From an uncultured Pelagibacteraceae bacterium (GTDB taxonomy: Bacteria; Pseudomonadota; Alphaproteobacteria; Pelagibacterales; Pelagibacteraceae), in NCBI GenBank assembly GCA_902589345.1, contig CACISU010000001.1, positions 1 through 64,000 of the forward strand: a DNA stretch of 64,000 nt, written 5' to 3'. Of this stretch, positions 18,723-27,351 are shown in pieces. Made by a program: the position numbers and the translations under genes. Under the pieces are notes generated by a model. It was not told the DNA's origin and ran no database searches. It saw only the letters and a program-made list of their open reading frames with translations. Numbering within the stretch: position 1 is the stretch's first letter; each line of letters opens with the position of its first letter.

Positions 18723-19184
18723 ATGATAAAAATAGAACTAGAAGTTAACGGAAAAAAAATTCAAAAAGAAATTCCAGACCATACATTGCTATCAACTTTT
18801 TTGAGAGAACATATAAATTTAACAGGTACACACGTTGGATGTGATACTAGTCAATGTGGAGCATGCGTAGTGCACGTAGATGGAAAGTCTTTAAAAAGTT
18901 GCACAGCTTTAGCAGCAGATTTAAATGGATCAAAAGTAACGACAATAGAGGGTTTAGCAAGCAATGGAAAACTTCATCCTATGCAAGAAGCTTTCAAAAA
19001 ACTACACGGTCTTCAGTGTGGTTTTTGCACACCTGGAATGGTGATGAGTGTGATTGATTTATTAAAACAAAATAAAAATCCATCTGACAAAGAAATTAGA
19101 GATTGGTTAGAGGGTAATATATGTAGATGTACAGGTTATCAAAATATAGTAGCTGCAGTTAAAGAAGCAGCAGCAAAAATGTAA
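18723..19184 (+). CDS. coxS: Molybdenum hydroxylase small [2Fe-2S] subunit (CoxS type)
   Basis: A 153-residue electron-transfer subunit. The plant-type cluster ligands are Cys40, 45, 48 and 60 ([14 protein letters not shown]...C). The second cluster ligands are Cys99, 102, 134 and 136 (CGFCTPG and CRCTGY). It passes electrons from the molybdenum site in CoxL to FAD in CoxM. It is the first gene of an S-L-M set, the order typical of form II rather than true CO dehydrogenases. A 96-base upstream region likely holds the operon promoter. Confidence 0.95.
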   Translation: MIKIELEVNGKKIQKEIPDHTLLSTFLREHINLTGTHVGCDTSQCGACVVHVDGKSLKSCTALAADLNGSKVTTIEGLASNGKLHPMQEAFKKLHGLQCGFCTPGMVMSVIDLLKQNKNPSDKEIRDWLEGNICRCTGYQNIVAAVKEAAAKM

Positions 19185-19202
19185 ATATTAGGGAGGTTAA
19201 AT

Positions 19203-21578
19203 ATGGCTAGTTTAGTTGGATCAAGAGTTGAAAGAAAAGAGGATAAAAAACTTTTAACTGGAAGAGGAAAATATACAGCTGATGTGACATTTGCACATCA
19301 AACATATGCATACTTTGTTCGTTCTCCTCATGCAAGAGCAGAAATTAAAAAGGTTGATATTTCAAAAGCAGAAAAATCAAGTGGGGTAGTAGCTGTACTT
19401 ACAGGTAAAGATATTGTTAATGACAAAATTGGTGGGCTAATAGCTGGATGGAGAATAAAAAGTGAAGATGGTTCAGATATGAAAGTGCCTGCACATCCAC
19501 CTTTAGCAAGTGAAACAGTAAATTATGTTGGTGATCATGTTGCTGTTGTTATAGCAGAGAGTTTAGATGAGGCTAGAAATGCAGCTGAGTTAGTTAAAGT
19601 AGATTATAAAGTTTTAAAGGCAGTTGTAGACACAGCTGATGCAATGAAATCAGATCAGATTTATAAAGATATTCCAAAAAATTTATGCTTCGACTGGTTG
19701 TTAGGAGATAGAGCCAAAGTAAAAGAAGCTTTCGATAAAGCAGATAAAATTATTAAAATTGATTTAATTAATAATCGTGTAATTCCAAATGCTATGGAAC
19801 CTAGAGCAGCAAACGCTGACTACAATCCATCGACAGAGGAAATTACATTATATACAACTAGTCAAAACCCACATTTAGCTAGAATAATTATTTCAGCTTT
19901 TAACGGTGTTGCACCAGAAAATAAATTGAGAGTTATAGCTCCAGATGTTGGAGGTGGCTTTGGGTCAAAAATTTATCCTTATGCAGAAGAAGTTGTTTGT
20001 AGTTGGGCAGCAAAAAAAATTGAAAGACCAATTAAATGGGTTGCTGATAGAACAGAATCTTTTTTATCTGATTGTCATGGAAGAGATCATGTAACACACG
20101 CTGAACTTGCTGTTAAAAATGATGGTACTTTTTTGGGATTTAAAAATGAGACTATAGCAAATATTGGTGCTTATGCTTCAGTATTTGGAACAGTGACTCC
20201 AACATATTTGTTCGGACCATGTGCTACGGGTGTTTATAAAATGCCTGCTGCATATACAAATGTAAAGGCAGTATACACAAATACAGCGCCAGTTGATGCT
20301 TATAGAGGAGCTGGAAGACCAGAAGCTACATACACAATTGAAACGCTTGTAGATAAAGCTGCAAGAGAATTAGGAATAGATCCAGCAGAAATAAGAATGA
20401 AAAATTTTCCAACTCAATTTCCGTTTCAACAAACTTTAGTGCACTCAGTAGATTCAGGTGATTATGTTGCAGGTTTAAACAAAGCAATTGAAGCAGCAGA
20501 TTACAAAGGGTTTGAAAAAAGAAAGAGAGAGTCTGAGGCAAAAGGAAAATTGAGAGGCATTGGACTTTGTACATATTTTGAAGCATGTGGAATAGCACCA
20601 TCACCAGTAGTAATGATGTTAGGATGTGGAATAGGACTTTGGGAGTCTGCTGAAGTTAGATTTAATCCAACAGGAAATGTAACTGTATTTACTGGTTCTC
20701 ATAGTCATGGACAAGGACATGACACTACTTTTGCACAAATTGCAGCTGATCAATTAGGCGTTCCTATTGAAAATATTGAGATTTCCCATGGTGATACTGA
20801 CAAAGGACCATTTGGTTATGGAACCTACGGCTCAAGATCTTTAACTGTAGGGGGAACAGCAATAGTTAAGGCATGTGATAAAATTATTGCTAAAGGTAAA
20901 AGAGTTGCGGCCAAAATGTTAGAGGCAAGCGAGGATGATATAGAATTTAAAAATGGAGAATTTGTCGTAGCAAAATCAAACAAAAAGAAAACAATAGGAG
21001 AAATAGCATTTGCCTGTTATTTACCAGGAACATATGGAGAAGTTAAATCTCCTCTTCCAGAGGGCGAAGAACCAGGTTTAAAAGAAACATCTTTTTTTGA
21101 TCCTGTTAACTTTTCTTTTCCAGCTGGCTCACATATATGTGAAGTTGAAGTAAATCCTGACACTGGTGAAACAGCTGTTGTAAAATATACAGCTATAGAT
21201 GATTTTGGAACAATTATTAATCCATTAGTTGTTGAGGGACAAGTTCATGGAGGTTTAGTGCAAGGAATAGGACAAGCTCTATACGAAAATTGTCATTATG
21301 ATCAATCTGGTCAATTAGTTACAGCATCTTATATGGATTATACGATGCCAAGAGCTGATAATTTTCCAGATTTTAACTTAGGTTTTACATGTACACCAGC
21401 AACATCAAATCCTCTAGGAACTAAAGGATGTGGAGAAGCAGGAGCTATCGCAGCACCACCAGCTGTAATGAATGCTGTAATGAATGCAATTGGAACAGAG
21501 ATTTCTATGCCAGCTACAGCAGAAAAAGTTTGGAAAGCTTGTAAAGAAAATAAAAAAACTAATTCTAAAGCAGCATAG
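19203..21578 (+). CDS. coxL: Form II CoxL molybdopterin large subunit
   Basis: A 791-residue catalytic subunit of a xanthine-oxidase-family hydroxylase, with a strong GGGAGG-type ribosome site at 19190-19196. The active-site loop reads AYRGAGR at residues 366-372, the form II signature, not the AYxCSFR of form I carbon monoxide dehydrogenase. SHSHGQGHDTTFAQ is the cofactor loop and KGCGEAGAIAAPP has the catalytic Glu. The real substrate is unknown; a purine, aldehyde or other heterocycle is more likely than CO as sole activity. It likely carries a cytidine-type cofactor given mocA downstream. Confidence 0.93.
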   Translation: MASLVGSRVERKEDKKLLTGRGKYTADVTFAHQTYAYFVRSPHARAEIKKVDISKAEKSSGVVAVLTGKDIVNDKIGGLIAGWRIKSEDGSDMKVPAHPPLASETVNYVGDHVAVVIAESLDEARNAAELVKVDYKVLKAVVDTADAMKSDQIYKDIPKNLCFDWLLGDRAKVKEAFDKADKIIKIDLINNRVIPNAMEPRAANADYNPSTEEITLYTTSQNPHLARIIISAFNGVAPENKLRVIAPDVGGGFGSKIYPYAEEVVCSWAAKKIERPIKWVADRTESFLSDCHGRDHVTHAELAVKNDGTFLGFKNETIANIGAYASVFGTVTPTYLFGPCATGVYKMPAAYTNVKAVYTNTAPVDAYRGAGRPEATYTIETLVDKAARELGIDPAEIRMKNFPTQFPFQQTLVHSVDSGDYVAGLNKAIEAADYKGFEKRKRESEAKGKLRGIGLCTYFEACGIAPSPVVMMLGCGIGLWESAEVRFNPTGNVTVFTGSHSHGQGHDTTFAQIAADQLGVPIENIEISHGDTDKGPFGYGTYGSRSLTVGGTAIVKACDKIIAKGKRVAAKMLEASEDDIEFKNGEFVVAKSNKKKTIGEIAFACYLPGTYGEVKSPLPEGEEPGLKETSFFDPVNFSFPAGSHICEVEVNPDTGETAVVKYTAIDDFGTIINPLVVEGQVHGGLVQGIGQALYENCHYDQSGQLVTASYMDYTMPRADNFPDFNLGFTCTPATSNPLGTKGCGEAGAIAAPPAVMNAVMNAIGTEISMPATAEKVWKACKENKKTNSKAA

Positions 21579-21586
21579 GAAAAAAT

Positions 21587-22372
21587 ATGAAAACATTTAA
21601 TTATCATTCAGCAAAAGATGTGAAAGAAGCTTCGAAGTTATCGTCATCAAAGTCAGCATTTTTAGCAGGAGGAATGACAACACTACCATCAATGAAACTT
21701 GGTTTAGCCTCATATAACGATTTAATTAATTTAAAAAATATAAAAAATCTATCAGGTATTAAAGTAAGTGGTAAAACAATTAAAATTGGATCTACCACAA
21801 AACATGCAGAAGTTTCTCAATCAAAAGAAGTTAAAAAAGCTATACCTTCATTAGCAGCTCTTGCAGAGGGAATAGGAGATCCCCAAGTGAGAAATAGAGG
21901 AACAATAGGAGGTTCAATAGCAAATAATGATCCCGCAGCTGATTATCCATCCGCTTGTATTGCTCTTAATGCAGTAATACACACTAACGAAAGAAAGATA
22001 GAAGCAGAAAAATTTTTTAAAGGGATGTTTGAAACTGCATTGAAAACAGGTGAAATAATTGAAGCTGTTGAATTTGAAATTCCAAAAAAATCAAATTACC
22101 AAAAATATCCAAATCCAGCATCAAGATATGCAATAGTTGGAGTTTATGTTGCTGAATGTAAATCTGGAGTTAATGTTGCTGTAACAGGCGCCAAATCATG
22201 TGTATATAATGATAAAAATTTATCTTCAGCTTTATCAAAAAATTTTTCATCATCAGCAATAGATGGGATTGAAATTTCATCATCTGGAATGAACTCTGAT
22301 ATTCATGCGTCTGCAGAATACAGAGCAAACATGGTAAAAGTTTTTACAAAAAAAGCTGTTGAAGCTTGCTAA
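21587..22372 (+). CDS. coxM: Molybdenum hydroxylase medium FAD subunit (CoxM type)
   Basis: A 261-residue FAD-binding subunit. The AGGMTTLPSMKLGLA motif near residue 26 and the GDPQVRNRGTIGGSIANNDP motif near residue 100 hold the FAD pyrophosphate and isoalloxazine contacts. It starts 8 bases after coxL. It would hand electrons to an acceptor, possibly quinone via CoxG. The CoxSLM trio is complete and intact. Confidence 0.94.
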   Translation: MKTFNYHSAKDVKEASKLSSSKSAFLAGGMTTLPSMKLGLASYNDLINLKNIKNLSGIKVSGKTIKIGSTTKHAEVSQSKEVKKAIPSLAALAEGIGDPQVRNRGTIGGSIANNDPAADYPSACIALNAVIHTNERKIEAEKFFKGMFETALKTGEIIEAVEFEIPKKSNYQKYPNPASRYAIVGVYVAECKSGVNVAVTGAKSCVYNDKNLSSALSKNFSSSAIDGIEISSSGMNSDIHASAEYRANMVKVFTKKAVEAC

Positions 22373-22402
22373 TTTAATCTAAGAGTATTAATTTAATATC
22401 AA

Positions 22403-22732
22403 ATGAAAAACTCATTTGATGAAAAAATTTTAGAAGAAGCTAATGATTGGATAAATTCTAATCAAAAAGTAGTTTTAGCCACTGTTATCCAGACATGGGG
22501 TTCCTCTCCAAGACAAGTTGGTAGCAGAATGATAGTCAATGAAAAAGGGGATTTTTCAGGCTCTGTGTCTGGAGGATGTGTAGAGTCTGCGGTTGTAAGA
22601 GAATGTTTAGGATTAATTAAAGACAATAAACCATTCAAAAAAATTGAATTTAAAGTTTCAAATGAAAGTGCTTGGGAAGTTGGACTAGCATGTGGTGGAG
22701 AGATTGCAGTATATCTAGAACAAGTAAAGTAA
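22403..22732 (+). CDS. XdhC/CoxI-type maturation protein, N-terminal domain protein
   Basis: A 109-residue protein equal to the N-terminal XdhC_CoxI domain: TVIQTWGSSPRQVGSRMIV, then GSVSGGCVESAVV and GLACGGEIAVY. Such proteins bind molybdenum cofactor, help its sulfuration and insert it into xanthine-oxidase-family enzymes. The Rossmann half lies on the next gene, whose ATG overlaps this stop by 1 base. The family often occurs as one two-domain protein, but split pairs are also found, so this is not necessarily a broken gene. Confidence 0.87.
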   Translation: MKNSFDEKILEEANDWINSNQKVVLATVIQTWGSSPRQVGSRMIVNEKGDFSGSVSGGCVESAVVRECLGLIKDNKPFKKIEFKVSNESAWEVGLACGGEIAVYLEQVK

Positions 22733-23412
22733 TGAAAATAAAAATTCTACAAGAAATAATTAAAAAAAAAGCTTCTAAAACTGAATTTGCAATCCTTACC
22801 AATCTAAACAATGGCGATACTGGTATCTTCGAAAAAGATAAGAAATTAAGTAAAAATTTTGAAAATTACAGAGTCCATATAGAAAACTTTTTTAAATCAA
22901 AAAAAAACGGAGTTATCGAAAATACTGAGATTTTTGTTGAAACTTATATAAGACCAACAAAAGTAATTATAGTTGGCGCGGTGCATATAGCCCAATACCT
23001 TGTAGATTTTGCTCGAAGTTTGAATTTTGAAATATTAATAATCGATCCACGGGGTTATTTTGCTACAGAGCAAAGATTTCCAAATTTAAAAATAATAAAT
23101 AAATGGCCAGATGAAGCATTTGAAGAAATAGAAACAAATGAAAATACTGCGTTAATAGCGTTAACCCATGACCCTAAAATTGATGATCCAGCAATTAAAC
23201 ATGCATTGAATAAAAATTTTTTTTATATTGGAGCTTTGGGTAGTAAAAAAACACATGAAAATAGATGTATTAGATTAAGACAAACAGGTTTTAATGAAAA
23301 ACAAATTAATTCCATACATGGACCAATTGGTATAAAATTAGGAGGAAAGTCAGCTCCAGAGATAGCTTTGTCAATAATTGCTCAATTAGTAGAGGTGACT
23401 TATAAAAAATGA
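22732..23412 (+). CDS. XdhC-type maturation protein, Rossmann C-terminal domain protein
   Basis: A 226-residue partner of the preceding protein, starting at the ATG that overlaps its stop (taATG); an upstream in-frame start in the previous gene is rejected. KVIIVGAVHIAQYLVDFARSL is the XdhC_C Rossmann motif. LTHDPKIDDPAI and FYIGALGSKKTHENR, with GPIGIKLGGKSAPEIALSI, are the other hallmarks. The usual GxGHVA loop reads GAVHIA. It overlaps the next gene by 4 bases, so the whole cox set looks like one translationally coupled unit. Confidence 0.88.
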   Translation: MKIKILQEIIKKKASKTEFAILTNLNNGDTGIFEKDKKLSKNFENYRVHIENFFKSKKNGVIENTEIFVETYIRPTKVIIVGAVHIAQYLVDFARSLNFEILIIDPRGYFATEQRFPNLKIINKWPDEAFEEIETNENTALIALTHDPKIDDPAIKHALNKNFFYIGALGSKKTHENRCIRLRQTGFNEKQINSIHGPIGIKLGGKSAPEIALSIIAQLVEVTYKK

Positions 23413-24332
23413 AAAAATATTTGTTATATTTATTTGTAATTTTAATACCTCTAAATTATTCATACGCCGATAAACTTTTAAAAAGTGGGTTTTTAAGTGG
23501 CGAATGGGACTTAGATACTAATTTTAATTTAGATAATCCAAATGATAAAATTATTATAATTTTTAACCATGGTTCAGCCGAAAATGACAAACCATCTAAA
23601 GATTGTGTTTGGAAAAATAATATAAGAAATTTTGCATCACTATCAGGTAATAAAATTAAAGATAAAGAAGTTTTAGTTTATCTTTTATGTACAGATGATT
23701 TGGGAGGTGATAATTGGAAAATATTTTGGAAAAATAAAGACGTAAAATATAAAGGAACACCAAAATTAGAAAAAAGAGTAAGCGCTAATGTTGATTTAAT
23801 TGAAAAATTTATTAGCTTAGGTGTCCCAAATAACCAAATTTTCATGGCAGGACAATCATGTGGAGGATGGGCGACAATGATGCTTATTTCAAGATATCCA
23901 AATAAAATAGCAGGAGGTATTTCAACTCACCATGCTTGCTATGGTAAATTATCTAGAAAATATAAAGTTAAAAAAGTTGGTATAGAAAAAGCTTTAAATA
24001 ATTTTAAGAAAAAAAAACCTGTCGCATCTTACTTTAGGGAAAAACAATTAAAAGAAATAAGCATGGCAAAAAATCTTCCAATTTTGATCTTTACTCATCC
24101 AAAGGATCCATACGATGGTTTACTTTCAGACTGGGTAGAGGCCATTCCAGGTACAAAAAGAGTTGTAATAAGTGAGAATTATAAAATTAATAATAAATCT
24201 TGTAAAAGAATTGGGGTTAATAATGGAAATAGATGGGATGAACCAATTAAGGACGGTCATCTTATGGCTTTAGGTGATTGTTTTCAGTATTATAATAAAA
24301 CAATTCTAGAGTTTATTGAATCTAAAATTTAA
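23409..24332 (+). CDS. Secreted alpha/beta hydrolase-like protein
   Basis: A 307-residue protein with an N-terminal signal peptide (KKYLLYLFVILIPLNYSYA, cleavage near residue 20). The fold is suggested by FNHGSAENDK, then the nucleophile elbow GQSCGGWAT, GISTHHACYG, an acid in THPKDPYDG and a late DGHLMALGD. It is periplasmic by prediction. It overlaps the XdhC gene by 4 bases and precedes mocA, so it travels with the molybdoenzyme. I do not know its substrate; an ester or amide that feeds the molybdenum hydroxylase is one possibility. Confidence 0.7.
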   Translation: MKKYLLYLFVILIPLNYSYADKLLKSGFLSGEWDLDTNFNLDNPNDKIIIIFNHGSAENDKPSKDCVWKNNIRNFASLSGNKIKDKEVLVYLLCTDDLGGDNWKIFWKNKDVKYKGTPKLEKRVSANVDLIEKFISLGVPNNQIFMAGQSCGGWATMMLISRYPNKIAGGISTHHACYGKLSRKYKVKKVGIEKALNNFKKKKPVASYFREKQLKEISMAKNLPILIFTHPKDPYDGLLSDWVEAIPGTKRVVISENYKINNKSCKRIGVNNGNRWDEPIKDGHLMALGDCFQYYNKTILEFIESKI

Positions 24333-24346
24333 ATCTTGCGAATTAA

Positions 24347-24919
24347 ATGATCAAAGTAATCATGTTGGCTGCTGGTCAATCAAAAAGGTTAAAAGGGGAA
24401 AATAAATTAATAAAAAATTATAAAAAAAAACCTCTTATAGTCCATACCATAAATTCTTTTAAAAGAAGCAAAGTAAGTAAAATAATTTTTGTTTTAGGAT
24501 ATCAGAACAAAGAAGTTAAAAAAATAATTAAAAAAAGTAAAAAATTTATTTTTGTACTTAATAAAAGCTTTAAACAAGGAATGTCTTCATCAATTAAGTC
24601 TGGTATCAAAAAGATAAAAAAAAAAGATAATGGATTTATTATAGCTCAATCCGATATGCCTTTCATAAAAACATCAGATATCAATAAAATTTGCAACTCT
24701 ATAGAAAAAAAAAAATATTTAGTTCACGCGTTAAAATTCAAAAATAAAGTGGGTAATCCTATAGGTTTTGATATTTCAGTCCTTAACAAGTTTAAAAAAA
24801 TTAAAGGAGATATTGGAGCAAAATATATAGTTAAAAGATTAAAAAATCATACAAATTTTATAAAAGTTTCATCAAGCAAAGTTTTTAAAGATTTTGATTT
24901 AAAAAAAGATTTTAATTAG
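24347..24919 (+). CDS. mocA: MocA-like molybdopterin cytidylyltransferase (NTP transferase)
   Basis: A 190-residue MobA/MocA-family nucleotidyltransferase. VIMLAAGQSKRLKGENKL is the nucleotide-binding loop, IIAQSDMPFIKTSDI the metal-binding Asp region, and FKNKVGNPIGFDISVL the sugar-side contact. In CoxL-type enzymes the cofactor is molybdopterin cytosine dinucleotide, so MocA fits this operon better than MobA. It is the last gene of the cox cluster and converges on moaE with an 8-base overlap. MobA or an unrelated NTP transferase is the alternative. Confidence 0.8.
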   Translation: MIKVIMLAAGQSKRLKGENKLIKNYKKKPLIVHTINSFKRSKVSKIIFVLGYQNKEVKKIIKKSKKFIFVLNKSFKQGMSSSIKSGIKKIKKKDNGFIIAQSDMPFIKTSDINKICNSIEKKKYLVHALKFKNKVGNPIGFDISVLNKFKKIKGDIGAKYIVKRLKNHTNFIKVSSSKVFKDFDLKKDFN

Positions 24920-25358
24920 TTTGAATGGGATTTCCCTTTAACCATTCACTATCATTATTTTCATAATGTTCTTTTTTCCAAATAGGAGATCTCTTTTTAA
25001 TTTCCTCAATGATATATCTTGATAAATCATATGCTTCAGATCTGTGTGGGCAAGCTACCGCAATTATAATACTAATTTCCCCTAGACCAACATAACCTTT
25101 AACATGTTCAATAAATACAGATTTATCTTTGATATTTAGTTTTTTATCTGCTTCATTGTAAATTTCTTCAAAGCTTTTAATTACAAGTTGATCGTGACTA
25201 TCATATGTAATTCCAGTAACTTTTTTATTTTCATTATTTTCTCTTACAGTTCCATAGAATACTATTGAAGCACCAAATTTTGATGAAGAAATAAATTCTT
25301 CAGCACTTTCAGTTTTAATTTTTTCTTTTGAAAGGTCAATTATTTTAGCATGAAGCAT
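24912..25358 (-). CDS. moaE: Molybdopterin synthase catalytic subunit MoaE
   Basis: A 148-residue large subunit of molybdopterin synthase, which inserts two sulfurs into cPMP. Motifs: GASIVFYGTVRENNENK, ACPHRSEAYDLSRYIIEEIKKR and PIWKKEHYEN, with the catalytic lysine region in the last. It is the last gene of the moaA-C-D-E set and overlaps moaD by 1 base. It partners with MoaD, whose GG tail carries the thiocarboxylate sulfur. Confidence 0.95.
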   Translation of the reverse strand: MLHAKIIDLSKEKIKTESAEEFISSSKFGASIVFYGTVRENNENKKVTGITYDSHDQLVIKSFEEIYNEADKKLNIKDKSVFIEHVKGYVGLGEISIIIAVACPHRSEAYDLSRYIIEEIKKRSPIWKKEHYENNDSEWLKGNPIQTN

Positions 25359-25627
25359 TAACCACCTCCAATTGGTGGAATTATTCCAATTTTTTGATTC
25401 TTAGTAATTTTATAATTATCTGAAATAATATTGTTGTCTTCAGAGCAAAATGCAGAACTTTTAATTATTTTTTTAAAACTTTCATTTCCCTTAAATTTAA
25501 GATCAACATAATTAATTATTTCATTTCTTAGATCTTTTACTGAACTATTTCCTTTTAAATCTAATTCTAAAAATTCTTTATCACTTAAATCTCTACTTGC
25601 ACCAAATAGTTCAAGTTTAATCTTCAT
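25358..25627 (-). CDS. moaD: Molybdopterin synthase sulfur carrier MoaD
   Basis: An 89-residue ubiquitin-fold protein ending in IGIIPPIGGG, the Gly-Gly tail that becomes a thiocarboxylate. The N-terminal IKLELFGASRDLS and NSSVKDLRNEI are typical of MoaD. The activating enzyme MoeB is not in this window. One base of space separates it from moaC upstream and it overlaps moaE. Confidence 0.94.
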   Translation of the reverse strand: MKIKLELFGASRDLSDKEFLELDLKGNSSVKDLRNEIINYVDLKFKGNESFKKIIKSSAFCSEDNNIISDNYKITKNQKIGIIPPIGGG

Positions 25628-25628
25628 A

Positions 25629-26174
25629 TTAAAAAATATTTTCTAAAAAATTTGGCAAACCATCTGGATTGGTCCATAATCCACTTTTTCCACCTTCCTT
25701 AATTAGTAATTTAACATTATCTATTTTAAGATGTGGATTAACTATTTTGCTTAAATCATAAATAGTAATTAAAGCTGCGTTAACACCCATAATTGCTTCC
25801 ATTTCAACCCCAGTTTTTGAAACAGCAGATACAACACAAAAAACTTCTAAAGAGCTATCAATCTCATTCATAATAATTTTAGTTGCTGTATGGTCAATTG
25901 GCAGAGGATGACACAAAGGTATCAATTCACTTGTTTTTTTTACACCTAAAACAGCTGATACTTCTGCAAGACTAATAGGATCACCTTTAGGCATCTTATT
26001 GTTTTTAATAAGATCAAAGACTTCTTTACCAACATAAATTTTTCCTGATGCAAGCGCTCTTCTAAATGTTTCTTTTTTTTTAGAAACATCTACCATGTTA
26101 AAAGAATTCTTTTTAAAAATTTCTTTAGCCCAATCTTTCAATTCGTTTTGGTTTACTATTTTTAATTTACTCAA
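25629..26174 (-). CDS. moaC: Cyclic pyranopterin monophosphate synthase MoaC
   Basis: A 181-residue enzyme that closes the cPMP ring after MoaA. Diagnostic motifs are LIPLCHPLPIDH and SKTGVEMEAIMGV, plus MVDVSKKKETFRRA near residue 27. The chosen start is a TTG directly after the moaA stop. MoaC proteins have about 15-25 residues before the MVDVS motif, so an internal ATG at residue 27 would be too short. Late MoaC residues GGKSGLW are present. Confidence 0.93.
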   Translation of the reverse strand: MSKLKIVNQNELKDWAKEIFKKNSFNMVDVSKKKETFRRALASGKIYVGKEVFDLIKNNKMPKGDPISLAEVSAVLGVKKTSELIPLCHPLPIDHTATKIIMNEIDSSLEVFCVVSAVSKTGVEMEAIMGVNAALITIYDLSKIVNPHLKIDNVKLLIKEGGKSGLWTNPDGLPNFLENIF

Positions 26175-27167
26175 CTATCCCCCAGTTTTTGATAAATTTT
26201 TAGTTGAACCAGTTTCTCCAAGTTCCAAATAGTGAGACTCTTTTTTAAATTGCATTTGCTTTAAAATAAGATCTTTTAACTCTGAAAGTTGATCGTCTTT
26301 TTGTAGTAAATGTCTAACACTTATTCCAGTGTTTCCAAATAAACAAAGTCTCAAATCTCCTCTAGATGTAATTCTTAAACGATTACAACTCTTACAAAAA
26401 TCTTTTGAATAAGGAGCAATTATTCCAAATTTCCCTTTATATTCTGGGTTTATATAATTTAATGCTGGGCCAGCATCTTTTCCCATTGTTTGGTATATCC
26501 ATTTATTTTTATTCAAATATGATTTAAAAAAGTTTGACGATATATGATATTTTTTAAAATAATCTAAGTTATCACCGGTTTGCATTAATTCTATATATCT
26601 AAAATCAACTTCATTATTTTGAATAAATTTTGACCAGTTATCAAAATCTTTCTCAGATGCATTAATTCCGTTTAGTAGAACAGCGTTAATTTTAATATTG
26701 TTAAAACTTAGATCTTGTAAATTTTTTATTCCTTGTAAAATTTCAGGCAATCTATCATGACCTGTAATATTTTTAAAAATTTCACGGTCAAGACTATCTA
26801 TACTTATATTTATTCCACTCAATCCAGAGTCTACTAACAGTTTTGCTTTTTTATCCAGATGATAACCGTTTGTTGTAATTACAACTTTATTAATACCGGC
26901 ATCAAATTTTAATACTTTTATTATTTCAAAAAAATCTTTTCTTACTGTTGGTTCTCCCCCAGTAATTCTTATTTTAAGAACACCTAATTCAGAAAAACAT
27001 TTTGCAAGACGTTTTATTTCATCCAAGTGTAAAAATTTTCTATTATCACTTTTGTCAACTTGATAGCCATTTGGCAAACAATAACCACATTTAAAATTAC
27101 AAACATCTGTAATAGACATTCTTATGTAAGGAAATTTTCTTCCGAAGCTGTCCTGCAACTGTTGCAT
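26175..27167 (-). CDS. moaA: GTP 3',8-cyclase MoaA (radical SAM)
   Basis: Radical SAM enzyme making 3',8-cH2GTP, the first step of molybdenum cofactor synthesis. The SAM cluster is Cys23, 27 and 30 (CNFKCGYC). A second C-terminal cluster is seen in FCKSCNRLRIT with LCLFGN, and the chain ends in the required GG. The 330-residue length is normal. It leads a moaA-C-D-E operon and is divergent from the SoxC-type gene, with 184 bases between start codons. That gap has no other gene. Confidence 0.96.
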   Translation of the reverse strand: MQQLQDSFGRKFPYIRMSITDVCNFKCGYCLPNGYQVDKSDNRKFLHLDEIKRLAKCFSELGVLKIRITGGEPTVRKDFFEIIKVLKFDAGINKVVITTNGYHLDKKAKLLVDSGLSGINISIDSLDREIFKNITGHDRLPEILQGIKNLQDLSFNNIKINAVLLNGINASEKDFDNWSKFIQNNEVDFRYIELMQTGDNLDYFKKYHISSNFFKSYLNKNKWIYQTMGKDAGPALNYINPEYKGKFGIIAPYSKDFCKSCNRLRITSRGDLRLCLFGNTGISVRHLLQKDDQLSELKDLILKQMQFKKESHYLELGETGSTKNLSKTGG

Positions 27168-27351
27168 AATATAAACTTATACTAGAAAGATTACTTTATA
27201 AATTCTAAAATTATAAATAAATTCCAAGTAATTATAAATTACAACTTTAAATTGTAAAATCCATACTAGAAACTATTTTTTTTTATGTATTTTTTGATAA
27301 CTATTTTTTTGATATAATTAAATCTGTCATTGATTGAATGGAGGAAAAAAT

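Noticed and set aside
20326-20604. A 92-residue antisense open frame within coxL, and similar frames inside sufC, glnA, etfA and other genes.
   Set aside because: They are shadows of strongly conserved genes, lack ribosome sites and have no recognisable protein features.
19203-21578. Annotation as true carbon monoxide dehydrogenase.
   Set aside because: The active-site loop is AYRGAGR (form II) rather than AYxCSFR, and gene order is S-L-M.
22403-23412. The XdhC system could be one gene broken by a frameshift.
   Set aside because: Both halves have their own start, a 1-base taATG overlap and intact domain borders, and two-gene forms occur in this family.
27294-27318. TTGATA and TATAAT before the SoxC-type gene as a sigma-70 promoter.
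   Set aside because: The spacing is only 13 bases, too short for a normal promoter, although the TATAAT alone may act as a -10.
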